The notes under the pieces: generated by a model
What the model was told of the DNA's origin: nothing
Seen by the model: the letters and a program-made list of their open reading frames with translations, nothing else
Databases searched by the model: none
Made by a program: the position numbers and the translations under genes
Origin: Pleurocapsa minor HA4230-MV1
Lineage (GTDB): Bacteria > Cyanobacteriota > Cyanobacteriia > Cyanobacteriales > Xenococcaceae
DNA length: 64,000 bases
NCBI GenBank assembly: GCA_019359095.1
Contig: JAHHHZ010000023.1
Location: forward strand, 62,001-126,000
Direction of reading: 5' to 3'
Shown: positions 55,916-64,000 of the stretch, in pieces
Position numbering within the stretch: position 1 is the stretch's first letter
Layout: each line of letters starts with the position of its first letter

Positions 55916-57070
55916 ATGCACGTTTTTATTGCAGCACTACATCGACCAGTAAAACCTACAGGTGTCTGCCGACACGCAGTCAATTTAGCCCGTTGTCTGG
56001 CAGAGCAGTCTGAGGTAACTAAAATTAGTCTGGTAATTGGTGACTGGCAGCAGCATTATTTTGAGACTGCCTTTACCTTAGATTCAGACAAAATTAAATT
56101 GGTTGTCGTTAAAATCAAAAACAGTTCGCTGGTCAGGAATCTTTGGTTTCTGAGCGGTTTACCGAAGTTAGCTAATCAGCTTGGTTCTGATGTAGTTCAT
56201 TTATCCTTTCCCTTACCATTTTTACGAAGACAGTTTAATGCGCCAATAGTTACGACAATTCACGATCTTTATCCCTATGAATGTCCCGAAAACTTCGGTT
56301 TTCCACAGGCTTGGTTTAATCAATTATTTCTTAAGCAGGCGATTAATAATAGTAATGGCTTACCCTGTGTATCACAGGTTACTGCTGACAAGCTCAGGCT
56401 TTACTTTCCAAAACTAAGACCCGATCAGCTCGTTGAAGTAATCTACAATTATGTTGACTTTGAAGATCTTGAAACAAAAGTTCCTCAGACAGTAGCAGAA
56501 AACAGTAAATTTATCTTGTCTGTTGCTCAACATCGGCAAAATAAAAATTTAGATCTACTGATTAAGGCTTATGCTCAACTGCGATCGCATGGGCAAATTG
56601 AGTTAGATTATCAATTGATCATAGTTGGCACCAAAGGGCCAGAAACAGAAAAGCTGACAAATTTAACTGCTGACTTGAATTTAGAAACCAACGTCAAGTT
56701 TTTATCGGCGATCGATGATAGTGAATTAGGTTGGCTATATCAAAATTGCGAACTGTTCGTGATTCCTTCTTCTACAGAAGGTTTTTGTTTACCATTGGTA
56801 GAAGCTTTACATTTTAGCGATCGCATAGTTTGTTCTGATATTCCTATTTTTCGAGAAATTGCTACGGCTAACTGTGTTTATTTTTCCTTGTTTGGTGATG
56901 CTTTAGGCAATTTGAGCCAGGCAATTACCCAAGTCCTTTCTAACCAGGCTTCTCATGCTCAAGCTGCAAGCAAACGTTTTGATCAGTCCATCATTGCGCA
57001 ACAATATCTCAACTTATATAGAAAAATAGGAAATAGCGCGAAATTCCGTTGCGCGGGTTCCCCGCGTTGA
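55916..57070 (+). CDS. GT4 family glycosyltransferase with a repeat-derived C-terminus
   Basis: The 384-residue GT-B enzyme has VVTTIHDLYPYECPE and GLPCVSQVTADKL in the first half. In the second come FILSVAQHRQNKNLDLLI (near 201-218) and PSSTEGFCLPLVEALHF (about 284-300), the donor site. The last 15 residues or so (after YLNLYRKIG) are encoded by a dispersed palindromic element that also supplies the stop codon, so the original end has been replaced. Sugar specificity is unknown. It closes the exopolysaccharide locus in this window. Confidence 0.88.
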   Translation: MHVFIAALHRPVKPTGVCRHAVNLARCLAEQSEVTKISLVIGDWQQHYFETAFTLDSDKIKLVVVKIKNSSLVRNLWFLSGLPKLANQLGSDVVHLSFPLPFLRRQFNAPIVTTIHDLYPYECPENFGFPQAWFNQLFLKQAINNSNGLPCVSQVTADKLRLYFPKLRPDQLVEVIYNYVDFEDLETKVPQTVAENSKFILSVAQHRQNKNLDLLIKAYAQLRSHGQIELDYQLIIVGTKGPETEKLTNLTADLNLETNVKFLSAIDDSELGWLYQNCELFVIPSSTEGFCLPLVEALHFSDRIVCSDIPIFREIATANCVYFSLFGDALGNLSQAITQVLSNQASHAQAASKRFDQSIIAQQYLNLYRKIGNSAKFRCAGSPR

Positions 57071-57080
57071 GGAAATTTCG
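57039..57080. repeat. Dispersed hairpin element over the GT4 stop codon
   Basis: An outer stem CGAAATTCC/GGAAATTTCG (one bulge) encloses a GC-rich hairpin CGCGGG-TTC-CCCGCG. The TGA at 57068-57070 lies inside it. ATAGGAAATAG and AATAGGAAGTAG runs flank it. Confidence 0.7.
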
Positions 57081-57234
57081 TAAGACGGAAATAGGAAGTA
57101 GCGATCGCAACTTTTATTTTGAGCATCAAACAGCACTATTCTTGTATATATTTAAATAACCCAATCAAGCTAATAGCTAAGAACCAAGAACGATGAGCTT
57201 AGCTATTTTGTCTGTCAAATTACTAACGTCCAAA

Positions 57235-57966
57235 ATGACTAATCTCAGCGTCAACCTCAATAAAGTAGCATTAATTAGAAACACACGTAATCTTGGTATT
57301 CCTAGTATTACTAAAATGGCGCAAATCTGTATTGATGCTGGCGCTAAAGGAATTACGGTGCATCCTCGTCCCGATCAAAGGCATATTAGACCAGGAGACG
57401 TTTATGACTTACTAGACGTGGTGAAAACTGTAGAATTTAATATTGAAGGCAATCCTTTGGAAGTATCTTTTATGGAGATTGTGCGTCAGGTCAAGCCAAC
57501 CCAATGCACCCTTGTTCCCGATACACCCGACACTTTTACTTCTGATAGCGGTTGGGACTTAACCAAGGATCGAGAGCGTTTAATCCCAATTGTCCAAGAA
57601 TTGCACAATTTAGGTAGTCGAGTGAGTTTATTTATGGATGCAGATATCGAACAGATTAGTCTGGTTCCCGATACTGGCGCTGAGAGAATCGAACTTTACA
57701 CTGAACCCTACGCTACTGCTTACCGTGAGAACCAAAATTTAGACGCGGTTTGGCAACAGTTTGCTGAGGCAGCTAAAAAAGCTCAGTCGTTGGGCTTGGG
57801 AGTTAATGCGGGACACGATCTCAACCTAGATAATCTGGCTAAGTTCTGTACTATTCCAGGTATCCTCGAAGTATCAATTGGTCATGCTTTAACTGCTGAA
57901 GCTTTAGAAATGGGCTTTGCTCAAACAGTCAAAGAATATCTCAAGATTCTGGCTCAATCTGCTTAG
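57235..57966 (+). CDS. pdxJ: Pyridoxine 5'-phosphate synthase
   Basis: The protein is 243 residues from the ATG at 57235, the normal PdxJ length; an ATG at 57193 would add 14 residues before the conserved SVNLNKVALIRNTRN start. It condenses 1-deoxyxylulose 5-phosphate with 3-amino-2-oxopropyl phosphate to pyridoxine 5'-phosphate. TIM-barrel marks are HPRPDQRHI at 43-51, the NIEGNP loop with Glu71, VPDTP, and NAGHDLNLDNL near the end. It is a single gene, unrelated to the polysaccharide genes before it. Confidence 0.94.
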   Translation: MTNLSVNLNKVALIRNTRNLGIPSITKMAQICIDAGAKGITVHPRPDQRHIRPGDVYDLLDVVKTVEFNIEGNPLEVSFMEIVRQVKPTQCTLVPDTPDTFTSDSGWDLTKDRERLIPIVQELHNLGSRVSLFMDADIEQISLVPDTGAERIELYTEPYATAYRENQNLDAVWQQFAEAAKKAQSLGLGVNAGHDLNLDNLAKFCTIPGILEVSIGHALTAEALEMGFAQTVKEYLKILAQSA

Positions 57967-58071
57967 AAAACAGTTTTAAAATCAGGTTCAGTTGAATAAG
58001 TTTGGATACTAGGGATTTAATGAGTTGGGGTGAATTCTATCTTAAGCTAAAAGCTGATAGCTAAGAGCTAT

Positions 58072-58100
58072 ATGCGAAGCGGTATCCTTTAGGAAAAACT
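58072..58100. repeat. Dispersed repeat, short copy
   Basis: ATGCGAAGCGGTATCCTTTAGG, cut here to its features: a GCGAAGCG motif followed by TATCCTTTAGG, the reverse form of the CCTAAAGGA core. It lies in the gap between pdxJ and the convergent lyase gene. Confidence 0.5.
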
Positions 58101-58176
58101 AGTCAATCAGAACGAAAGTAATTCACATTAAGCGTAAATATAGTTTTAAATTGAATTTCTGCGTAATTAAGCACGC

Positions 58177-59361
58177 CTAAATATTCTCTTTAATCGCCTT
58201 GAGTAAGCTATCAATCTCTTCTGGTAAAGTTAGATAATGCACGCAGGCGCGGATACATTCAGGATCGGCAATGGTTCGCAGTAAAAAGCCTTGCTGTTCT
58301 AAAGTATCTACTAACTGTTTGTGTTCCATACCTGTAACCTGGAAAGAGACTAATCCTGCTTCGGGAGGTGTGGTTTTTAAGCAGCTTACTCGATCTATTT
58401 GCTGTAACTGTGACCAGAGATAGTTACTTAACTGACAAATCTGCTGATAGCGATCGCTTTTATTGCCCCAGGCTTGATGAATCGCGATCGCCCTGCGCAA
58501 ACCCTCGTATTCAGGATAGGCAGAAGTGGCTACCTCAAATTTTGCCCCGTCTTGTTTCCAGGCAATTGGTTTTCCTTGGGCATTTATTTCCACGCCTCGC
58601 CAGCCAATAAAAGTTGGGTGCAAATCGGCAAAAGCTGACTGGCTGATGTATAGTCCGCCAACTCCAGCAGGGCCACAAAGCCATTTATGACCAGTGAAGG
58701 CATAGTAGTCGATTTCTAGTTCGGGTAGGTTTAAATCGAGGGAACCCACGGATTGTGCTGCGTCTACCATGACTTGAATCTTAGTTTTAGCAGGATAGTT
58801 ATGACAGGCTTGGGCGATCGCTTTGAGGGGCAACACCTGTCCTGTATTCCACAGCAAGTGACTTAAAACCACCATACGGGTATTTTCGCTTAAGTGACTA
58901 TGAATTGCTGCTACAGGATCGCCACTGTTTAAAGTATCCATGATCGAACAGATCCTTACCTCTACGCCAAAACGACGCTTAATTTCTTCGACTGTGGCGA
59001 TAATTCCTGGATGTTCACAGTCCGTCATCACAATTTGGTCGCCTTGCTGCCAATCTATCCCCCACAGGGCAATATTACAGCCTGCGGTTACGTTTTCTGT
59101 GAGGGTAATTGTCTCTGGCGTTGTTTCCAGTTCTAAGGCGATCGCCTGACGTAAAAGATTAACCCGATCTGTTAGCCAGCCATTAATTTGACCCGAAAAA
59201 GGGCCTGTTGACTGAATGTATTGGTGAGTGTCAATGATCGCCTGCAAGGAGGCTTCGGACATTGTTCCTTGACCACCAAAATTAAAATAGGTCTTATTAA
59301 TCAACCCAGGAAATTGCTGACGGTGTTCTTTCAGGTCGGTTTTAGATAAACTATTAGTCAT
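58177..59361 (-). CDS. L-cysteine/cystine C-S lyase (C-DES type), PLP-dependent
   Basis: The protein is 394 residues from the ATG at 59361; the longer frame opens at a TTG with 34 unconserved residues. It is a class V aminotransferase-fold enzyme with Asp200 and the PLP-binding Lys226 in TGHKWLCGPAGVGGL. The sequence follows Synechocystis C-DES (slr2143), for example HRQQFPGLINKTYFNFGGQG, TDCEHPGII, VATSAYPEYEGL and LRTIADPECIRACVHY. That enzyme cleaves cystine or cysteine to release a persulfide or sulfide usable for iron-sulfur assembly. It is soluble. It is divergent from the RecB-like nuclease gene, with about 150 bases between the starts. Confidence 0.86.
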   Translation of the reverse strand: MTNSLSKTDLKEHRQQFPGLINKTYFNFGGQGTMSEASLQAIIDTHQYIQSTGPFSGQINGWLTDRVNLLRQAIALELETTPETITLTENVTAGCNIALWGIDWQQGDQIVMTDCEHPGIIATVEEIKRRFGVEVRICSIMDTLNSGDPVAAIHSHLSENTRMVVLSHLLWNTGQVLPLKAIAQACHNYPAKTKIQVMVDAAQSVGSLDLNLPELEIDYYAFTGHKWLCGPAGVGGLYISQSAFADLHPTFIGWRGVEINAQGKPIAWKQDGAKFEVATSAYPEYEGLRRAIAIHQAWGNKSDRYQQICQLSNYLWSQLQQIDRVSCLKTTPPEAGLVSFQVTGMEHKQLVDTLEQQGFLLRTIADPECIRACVHYLTLPEEIDSLLKAIKENI

Positions 59362-59513
59362 ACGTAAGATCTTGCTTTGTGGCGAACCATTGTTAGTATA
59401 TCGACATTCTTTATTAAATATTCGGCGACATAATTTTGGGTCAAAAGTGCTGTTATGCAGCAAACTAGCAGGGAATTATTACTTTTTATTCTTTTCTCTG
59501 GCTTTGCTCTAAA

Positions 59514-61064
59514 ATGCTAATTTCCGATCATCTGTTACTTAACTATAAACGTTGCAACCGTCGCACCTTTCTCGAAATATTTGGCAATCCTCAAGAGCAA
59601 GATCCCGCTAAAGACTTTTTACTTAAGCTGAGGCGAGAAAATCAAACCCACCTGCGGAACGTAATTGAGGCGCGATCGCTTACACCTCATCGCCCGCAAT
59701 CATCTCGTCATGATTGGCAGCTAAACACCAAGCAAACTATAGAGTTGATGCAGCAAGGAGTAGACTGCATCGTCGGCGGAACTTTAAGCGTCAGTCATGC
59801 TCAATGGCAATCCGCCATTCCAGCTATATACAATCCCCAGATTACCAATAATCAAGCCGATTTATTCGCCAAAATTACTTTTACCGCAGCACCTAGTCTG
59901 TTAATTAAACAGTCGGGAGCATCTATTTTTGGCAACTGGGAATATATCCCTGTAAACATCAAACTTGGTCGTAAACCCAAGCCAGAATACAAGTTAATCG
60001 CTGCTTTTCATGCTCAGATTTTGGCGATTATTCAGGAGCAAATTCCTGAGCGATCGCAATTAATCCTTAAAGAACACAATTCTTATCAAATCAATTTAGT
60101 TCATGGACTAACCAAGATGCAGGAAACTGTAGCCGAGTGTTTAATCATGCTGACTGAGAAAAATGAACCAGAAGTATTTATTTCTCGTCAACGCTGTAGT
60201 CTTTGTAGTTGGTATGGCTATTGTCATCAAGTTGCTAAATCAACTGAGCATTTATCTCTTATCCCTGGGATAACTCCCAAACGCTATGAATACCTCCAGT
60301 CAATAGGTGTAAACACCGTTCAATCTCTCCTTGATATTTCAGCAACCAGCCTGGAAGAAACATTAGGCTACGAGACTACTCATCAACTAAAACAACAAAT
60401 CTCTGCCATTAAAAGCGATCGCCCTGTAGTGCGCTCAAATTTTGATCTAGTTAATACTCAGCCGATTCCCAGTGGTGCGATCGAGCTATATTTTGATATT
60501 GAAGCAGAACCTGAAAGGCAAACTGATTATCTATTAGGGGTGCTGCTGGTAGATCGAAGCAATAATAGCGAGCAGTTTCATGCTTTTCTGGCAGAAAATT
60601 TAGCAGACGAAGGCAAAATCTGGCAAGAATTTCTCGATTTTATTGCCCTATATCCCGATGCCCCAATCTTTCATTACTCTGAATATGAAGCGGATACGAT
60701 TAAGCGTTTAGCGAAACTTTATGGCACTTCCAGAGAACAAAAAAAAGACATTCTCTCTCGCTTAGTCGATCTTCATTTTTGGGTGATGGCATCGGTCATT
60801 TTTCCTGTAGAAAGCTATTCTTTAAAATCTTTAGCTAACTGGATTGGATTCTATTGGCGTGAAACTACTGGTAGTGGAGATCAGTCTGTATGCTGGTACG
60901 ATCAATGGCTAATTACACAAGATCGAACTTTGCTAGATTTAATTCTTAGTTATAATGAGGATGATTGTCGGGCAACTCGCTACTTAAAAGATTGGCTTTT
61001 AAACTTTATGGAATATCAACGTAATCAAAAGCTTGAATTGATTATTGAAAACTATAATTCTTAA
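59514..61064 (+). CDS. TM0106-type RecB-like nuclease with RNase H-like C-terminal domain
   Basis: The 516-residue protein has an N-terminal PD-(D/E)xK RecB-like domain. It contains Cys14 in YKRCNRR, the strand IPVNIKLG near 145-152, and the trio CSLCSWYGYC (Cys228, 231, 237), so four cysteines are placed as in Cas4/AddB [4Fe-4S] nucleases. A helix-hairpin-helix-like segment follows (about 248-285, IPGITPKRYEYLQSIG). Then comes a DEDD-type exonuclease-like domain: ELYFDIEAEP with Asp328 and Glu330, HYSEYEAD, and YNEDDCRATRYL. It probably processes DNA or RNA ends; no partner gene is adjacent. Confidence 0.82.
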   Translation: MLISDHLLLNYKRCNRRTFLEIFGNPQEQDPAKDFLLKLRRENQTHLRNVIEARSLTPHRPQSSRHDWQLNTKQTIELMQQGVDCIVGGTLSVSHAQWQSAIPAIYNPQITNNQADLFAKITFTAAPSLLIKQSGASIFGNWEYIPVNIKLGRKPKPEYKLIAAFHAQILAIIQEQIPERSQLILKEHNSYQINLVHGLTKMQETVAECLIMLTEKNEPEVFISRQRCSLCSWYGYCHQVAKSTEHLSLIPGITPKRYEYLQSIGVNTVQSLLDISATSLEETLGYETTHQLKQQISAIKSDRPVVRSNFDLVNTQPIPSGAIELYFDIEAEPERQTDYLLGVLLVDRSNNSEQFHAFLAENLADEGKIWQEFLDFIALYPDAPIFHYSEYEADTIKRLAKLYGTSREQKKDILSRLVDLHFWVMASVIFPVESYSLKSLANWIGFYWRETTGSGDQSVCWYDQWLITQDRTLLDLILSYNEDDCRATRYLKDWLLNFMEYQRNQKLELIIENYNS

Positions 61065-61212
61065 GTTATATAAAGAAGTTTAACAATATCAGTGATTTAC
61101 TCATAAATCGTATTTCATCCCAGGGATCATGCGTTAAATTGAGCATATAGATAAACAATTATTATCTAATTAATAAGTGCAGTTTATCTTCATGCTTGTT
61201 ATTGACATGTTG

Positions 61213-61262
61213 CGATCGCAAAGGACGGACGCGAGACGCAAAGCTTATCCTTTAGGGTAACT
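61213..61262. repeat. Dispersed palindrome-rich repeat
   Basis: GCGATCGCAAAGGACGGAC, then GCGAGACGCAAAGCTTATCC and TTTAGGG: related to the 9636 copy. It lies within the gap before the small membrane-protein gene. Confidence 0.55.
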
Positions 61263-61300
61263 GCAAGATAATCGCCCATCAGAACCAAATAAAACTTATT

Positions 61301-61522
61301 ATGTTTTTAATTCTCTTACTTGTCACGGCTTTAACTAGTATTATTATTTATCTTCGTACCGATAATGATATTTTTGGTTTGCTAGCAGTAGTCATGTCGC
61401 TAATCTGTCTAATTTGGGGATTGGTGATCGCTCATTGGTCAGTTCATGTGCTGGCATTATTCGCTCTACTATTCTTTGGGAAGCCAGTAACCGTGGCTAC
61501 GGTAGAATCTCGGCAGAGATAA
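61301..61522 (+). CDS. Small membrane protein of unknown function
   Basis: A hydrophobic protein of 73 residues with two or three membrane helices (about 1-17, 24-44 and 47-60), a charged turn RTDND between the first two, and a short polar tail VATVESRQR. The ATG start, the isolated position and a strong terminator 26 bases after the stop all support a real gene. I do not recognise a family and give no function. Confidence 0.65.
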   Translation: MFLILLLVTALTSIIIYLRTDNDIFGLLAVVMSLICLIWGLVIAHWSVHVLALFALLFFGKPVTVATVESRQR

Positions 61523-61547
61523 ATCGGGCAATTAATATTTAAAGCGG

Positions 61548-61587
61548 GCGGTAATTTACCATGATGGATATAAGTTACCGCTTTTTT
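61548..61587 (+). terminator. Intrinsic terminator of the small membrane-protein gene
   Basis: GCGGTAA (61548-61554) pairs with TTACCGC (61575-61581), followed by six T residues. Part of the loop can form a second small hairpin, GGTAA-TTTACC. Confidence 0.75.
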
Positions 61588-61633
61588 AATGTCTTATTAC
61601 TTTTGCTCAAGGGCATAAACTAACAATTTTAAA

Positions 61634-62782
61634 GTGTCAAATCCTTACAGTTGGCTCAATCAGTCTCTAGTTATAATCCAGCGTGCAAATTGGTATCGTT
61701 CAGTTAAAGCGATCGCGGGTAAACCAGGTGCAATAGTAGAATTAGCAGGTAAACCCGTAGTTAATTTTGCCAGTAATGATTATTTAGGTCTAAGTAGCGA
61801 TCAAAGATTAATTAATGCTGCGGTGGCTGCAACTCAGGCTTATGGTACAGGAAGTACTGGTTCGAGATTGTTGAGTGGACATAAAGCACTGCACCAAGAA
61901 TTAGAACAGGCGATCGCCTCTTTAAAACAAACAGAAGCTGCCTTAGTCTTTAGTTCGGGTTATTTGGCTAACTTGGGTACAGTATCGGCTTTAGTAGGGC
62001 AACGGGATTTAATTTTAGGAGATCAATATAATCACTCAAGTCTGAAAAAGGGTGCAATCTTAAGTGGTGCAACAGCTATTGATTATCTCCATAATGATCT
62101 TGCCGATTTAAGAGCAAAATTAATTAATCAGCGTGCTTTATACCGTCGGTGTTTAATTACGACTGATAGCGTTTTTAGTATGGATGGCGATTTGTGTCTT
62201 TTGCCTGAATTAATGGCGATCGCCGAAGAGTTTACCTGTATGCTATTAGTAGATGAAGCTCACGCTACAGGAGTAATGGGAAATAATGGTGCAGGCTGTG
62301 TTGAATACTTCAACTGTACGGGTAAAGCGTTAATTCAGATAGGTACTCTCAGCAAAGCTTTGGGCAGTTTGGGCGGATATGTGGCGGGAAGTGGCGAATT
62401 AATTGACTTTCTGCGTAATCGTGCAGTAACTTGGATTTATACAACTGCCTTATCTCCAGCCGATACCGCAGCAGCGCTCAAAGGTATTGAGGTTGTTAAA
62501 CAAGAGCCTTCCACAAGAGAGCAACTTTGGCAAAATATTAACTACCTTAAACAGCAACTATCCCATTTAGAGTTGTTACCATCAGAATCACCTATTCTCT
62601 GTCTTAATCTCGATACTTCTGAAGCAGCATTAGATCTCTCTCAAAAGCTGCTCGATGCGGGGATCTTTGCTCCTGCTATTCGCCCCCCGACAGTGCCAAC
62701 TAGCCGTATTCGCTTATCTTTAATGGCTACTCATGAACAGCAACATCTCGATCTGTTGATTGAAAATCTGAAGACACACTAG
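61634..62782 (+). CDS. bioF: 8-amino-7-oxononanoate synthase
   Basis: The 382-residue PLP enzyme of the alpha-oxoamine synthase family starts at GTG (61634). It condenses pimeloyl-ACP or -CoA with alanine in the first ring-forming branch of biotin synthesis. Marks are [10 protein letters not shown] at 44-53, [12 protein letters not shown] at 72-83, [11 protein letters not shown] with Asp207 and His210, and the PLP-binding Lys241 in GTLSKALGS. Its length is normal. Other family members (2-amino-3-ketobutyrate CoA ligase, serine palmitoyltransferase) are less likely from these motifs. No other bio genes are adjacent. Confidence 0.88.
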   Translation: MSNPYSWLNQSLVIIQRANWYRSVKAIAGKPGAIVELAGKPVVNFASNDYLGLSSDQRLINAAVAATQAYGTGSTGSRLLSGHKALHQELEQAIASLKQTEAALVFSSGYLANLGTVSALVGQRDLILGDQYNHSSLKKGAILSGATAIDYLHNDLADLRAKLINQRALYRRCLITTDSVFSMDGDLCLLPELMAIAEEFTCMLLVDEAHATGVMGNNGAGCVEYFNCTGKALIQIGTLSKALGSLGGYVAGSGELIDFLRNRAVTWIYTTALSPADTAAALKGIEVVKQEPSTREQLWQNINYLKQQLSHLELLPSESPILCLNLDTSEAALDLSQKLLDAGIFAPAIRPPTVPTSRIRLSLMATHEQQHLDLLIENLKTH

Positions 62783-62809
62783 TGGAAAATAATGTATCAA
62801 GGGTATTGA

Positions 62810-63682
62810 TTAAGCAAAAAAATTCTCGTAACCGTAAGCAATTACCGAATCGTGACATATTGAAGTAATTGATTTAATTTCCCCTGCGGATAGATTAGGC
62901 TTTCGTTTCTGATTAGCTAGATTTATTGCTCTATTGCCACGAGTTCCACCTGGATATTTTTTTCGATCATTTTTGTAGTATTGTTGATGATTGAGAACAA
63001 TATTATCCCAATCTAAATCCAGAAAATATAAGATTTTGTGAATAACTTTTTGCGGATTAGTTAATAGCTCTTCATACTTAAAAGTAAAAACATCAAATCC
63101 TAATTTCTGATATTTATTAAGCGCCATATTTTTGTATTTCCAGATATAAGCTCCTAAAGAAATTTCGTCTAAACTATCTACATCAAGATCTGCAATATCA
63201 GGCAAAAAATCAGCATCTATTCCTAAAAGTTCTTTTTTGGCAAAGCAATTAAGCCAATTGCCCTGTTCAGTTTTAGTTTTAATCGTAAATGAACGCATAG
63301 AAGAAACAACAGAATAAGGATTACGAATTGGGAAAATAATTTTGGTTTGTGGATAGTGCTGTTTAATATATTTAAAATTAAACGTTTGGTTGGGCAGCTT
63401 AAAACAGGTCAAATAGTCCTTGACTGAGTTTCGATATAAAATGTTTTGATGAGGGAAAGAATAACCAGTTTCTGTCTCATCAATTCCTTTAATTTGAGGA
63501 TGAGAATTAAGTATTAAAAATAATAGAGTAGTGCCACTTCGTTGACATCCTAAGATTAGAGCAGACTGTTTTGAAAATTTTGAATATAAAAAAGGAGGCT
63601 CTACCAGGTTACGAATTAATCTAGTTTGATTACTGTTGAGATTTTTAGTAACTAGGTTTTTTAAAGAATAAATTACATTCAT
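62810..63682 (-). CDS. Sulfotransferase-like protein
   Basis: The protein is 290 residues from the ATG at 63682; the longer frame begins with TTG eight codons earlier. The 5'-phosphosulfate loop GCQRSGTTLL at 45-54 and the 3'-phosphate motif IRNPYSVVSSMRS near 145-160 place it with PAPS-dependent sulfotransferases. It has no membrane helix. It could sulfate a polysaccharide, lipid or small molecule. It is AT-rich, without HIP1 sites, and convergent with bioF, so it may be acquired. Confidence 0.75.
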   Translation of the reverse strand: MNVIYSLKNLVTKNLNSNQTRLIRNLVEPPFLYSKFSKQSALILGCQRSGTTLLFLILNSHPQIKGIDETETGYSFPHQNILYRNSVKDYLTCFKLPNQTFNFKYIKQHYPQTKIIFPIRNPYSVVSSMRSFTIKTKTEQGNWLNCFAKKELLGIDADFLPDIADLDVDSLDEISLGAYIWKYKNMALNKYQKLGFDVFTFKYEELLTNPQKVIHKILYFLDLDWDNIVLNHQQYYKNDRKKYPGGTRGNRAINLANQKRKPNLSAGEIKSITSICHDSVIAYGYENFFA

Positions 63683-63777
63683 TACACAAAAGAGATAAAT
63701 TCTCAATAAGTAAGCAAGAGTAGCCTAAATGATTTCACTGATTTTGTCTAGACACTTAAGGTTGATGTTTATTATAG

Positions 63778-64000
63778 TTATTGTTGACAACCATCTTGAG
63801 CCAATTGAGTATAGCTAAATAAGCTACCAAACCATTGATTTGATAGAGCTTCTGCTTCTGGGCTATCAATTACCGAATTAACAAACTCTTGCCACTGTGG
63901 ATCGTTGCTATGAATAATCATGCCATAGCGATCGCAAGTTAGAGGAAGCTCGGGTACTAAAGGATATTCTGCTGCTGATAACCCCTGCTGTTGAGCTTCG
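63778..64000 (-). CDS. C-terminus of a probable family 3 extracellular solute-binding protein (partial)
   Basis: The last 74 residues of a minus-strand gene whose start lies beyond the window; the stop codon is at 63778-63780. The visible part contains LTCDRYGMIIHSNDPQW, then FVNSVIDSPEAEALSNQW and a Gln-rich end. A YG-x-I-x(3)-DP-W-x-FVN pattern is typical of the last lobe of amino-acid-type (SBP_bac_3) binding proteins. With so little visible, the ligand and even the family are tentative. Confidence 0.55.
   Translation of the reverse strand, partial: EAQQQGLSAAEYPLVPELPLTCDRYGMIIHSNDPQWQEFVNSVIDSPEAEALSNQWFGSLFSYTQLAQDGCQQ

Noticed and set aside
59362-59463. TTG-initiated 34-residue extension of the cysteine/cystine lyase
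   Set aside because: Related C-DES proteins begin near the HRQQFP motif, which follows the ATG at 59361 closely.
61190-61230. TTGACA near 61201 as a promoter
   Set aside because: No -10 box at 16-18 bases; the downstream sequence is a dispersed repeat.
1-64000. Search for tRNA, rRNA, insertion sequence or prophage genes
   Set aside because: None recognised on reading both strands; tRNAs cannot be fully excluded without a covariance-model scan (for example tRNAscan), which would settle it.

Overview
The window is cyanobacterial chromosome. The octamer GCGATCGC (HIP1) recurs throughout, and the gene content fits: ycf3 for photosystem I assembly, the cruF-cruG pair for myxol glycosides, a fused modBC, the acpP-fabF-tktA run, and a C-DES type cysteine/cystine lyase. 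The low GC content, short heptameric tandem repeats and many small dispersed palindromes suit a baeocytous or filamentous lineage (for example a Pleurocapsales relative), but I cannot fix the genus from sequence alone. I see no rRNA, tRNA, CRISPR array, integrase or transposase.

Layout. 1-2306: the 3'-truncated start of a Wzz-type chain-length protein and a WecG/TagA glycosyltransferase, the edge of one surface-polysaccharide locus. 2454-38517: mostly housekeeping. This covers modBC, a GH13 glucan enzyme, an MFS exporter, acetolactate synthase, ycf3, gatC, a metallo-beta-lactamase-fold protein, a CHASE3 histidine kinase with CorA, two Fe(II)/2-oxoglutarate oxygenases, rsmB with a TerB-like gene, cruF-cruG, gatA, a PlsY-like/PEP-synthase-like fusion, a CNNM/CorC-type membrane protein, a FemAB-like acyltransferase, acpP-fabF-tktA, an N-terminally extended signal peptidase I, oligopeptidase B and SppA.

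38744-57070 is the main accessory region, an exopolysaccharide locus. A Wzc-like chain-length/ATPase protein diverges from a run of plus-strand genes: a WecG/TagA transferase with a repeat tail, a GT2, a PglK-like ABC exporter, a 38-residue translationally coupled gene, another GT2, a Wzy/ligase-like membrane protein, a GT4, an acyltransferase-3, two more GT4s, a parallel beta-helix lipoprotein and a last GT4. Together they could build a lipid-linked oligosaccharide, flip it (ABC protein), polymerise it (Wzy-like), set chain length (Wzc-like) and decorate or trim it (acyltransferase, beta-helix lipoprotein). The first part of this locus lacks HIP1 sites for about 5.4 kb and is very AT-rich, which suggests foreign or fast-turning-over DNA.

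57235-64000: pdxJ, the cysteine/cystine lyase divergent from a TM0106-type RecB-like nuclease, a small membrane protein, bioF, a sulfotransferase-like protein and the C-terminus of a probable family 3 solute-binding protein.

Between genes lie two repeat classes. Heptamer tandem repeats occur at 9541, 16047, 17971, 53701 and 55814. Small palindrome-rich dispersed elements occur at 7555, 9636, 10505, 18069, 21959, 57039, 58072 and 61213, plus one in frame inside the PlsY/PEP fusion gene near 25105. Start codons were re-chosen for several genes where the longest reading frame begins at a poor TTG or an unconserved extension.
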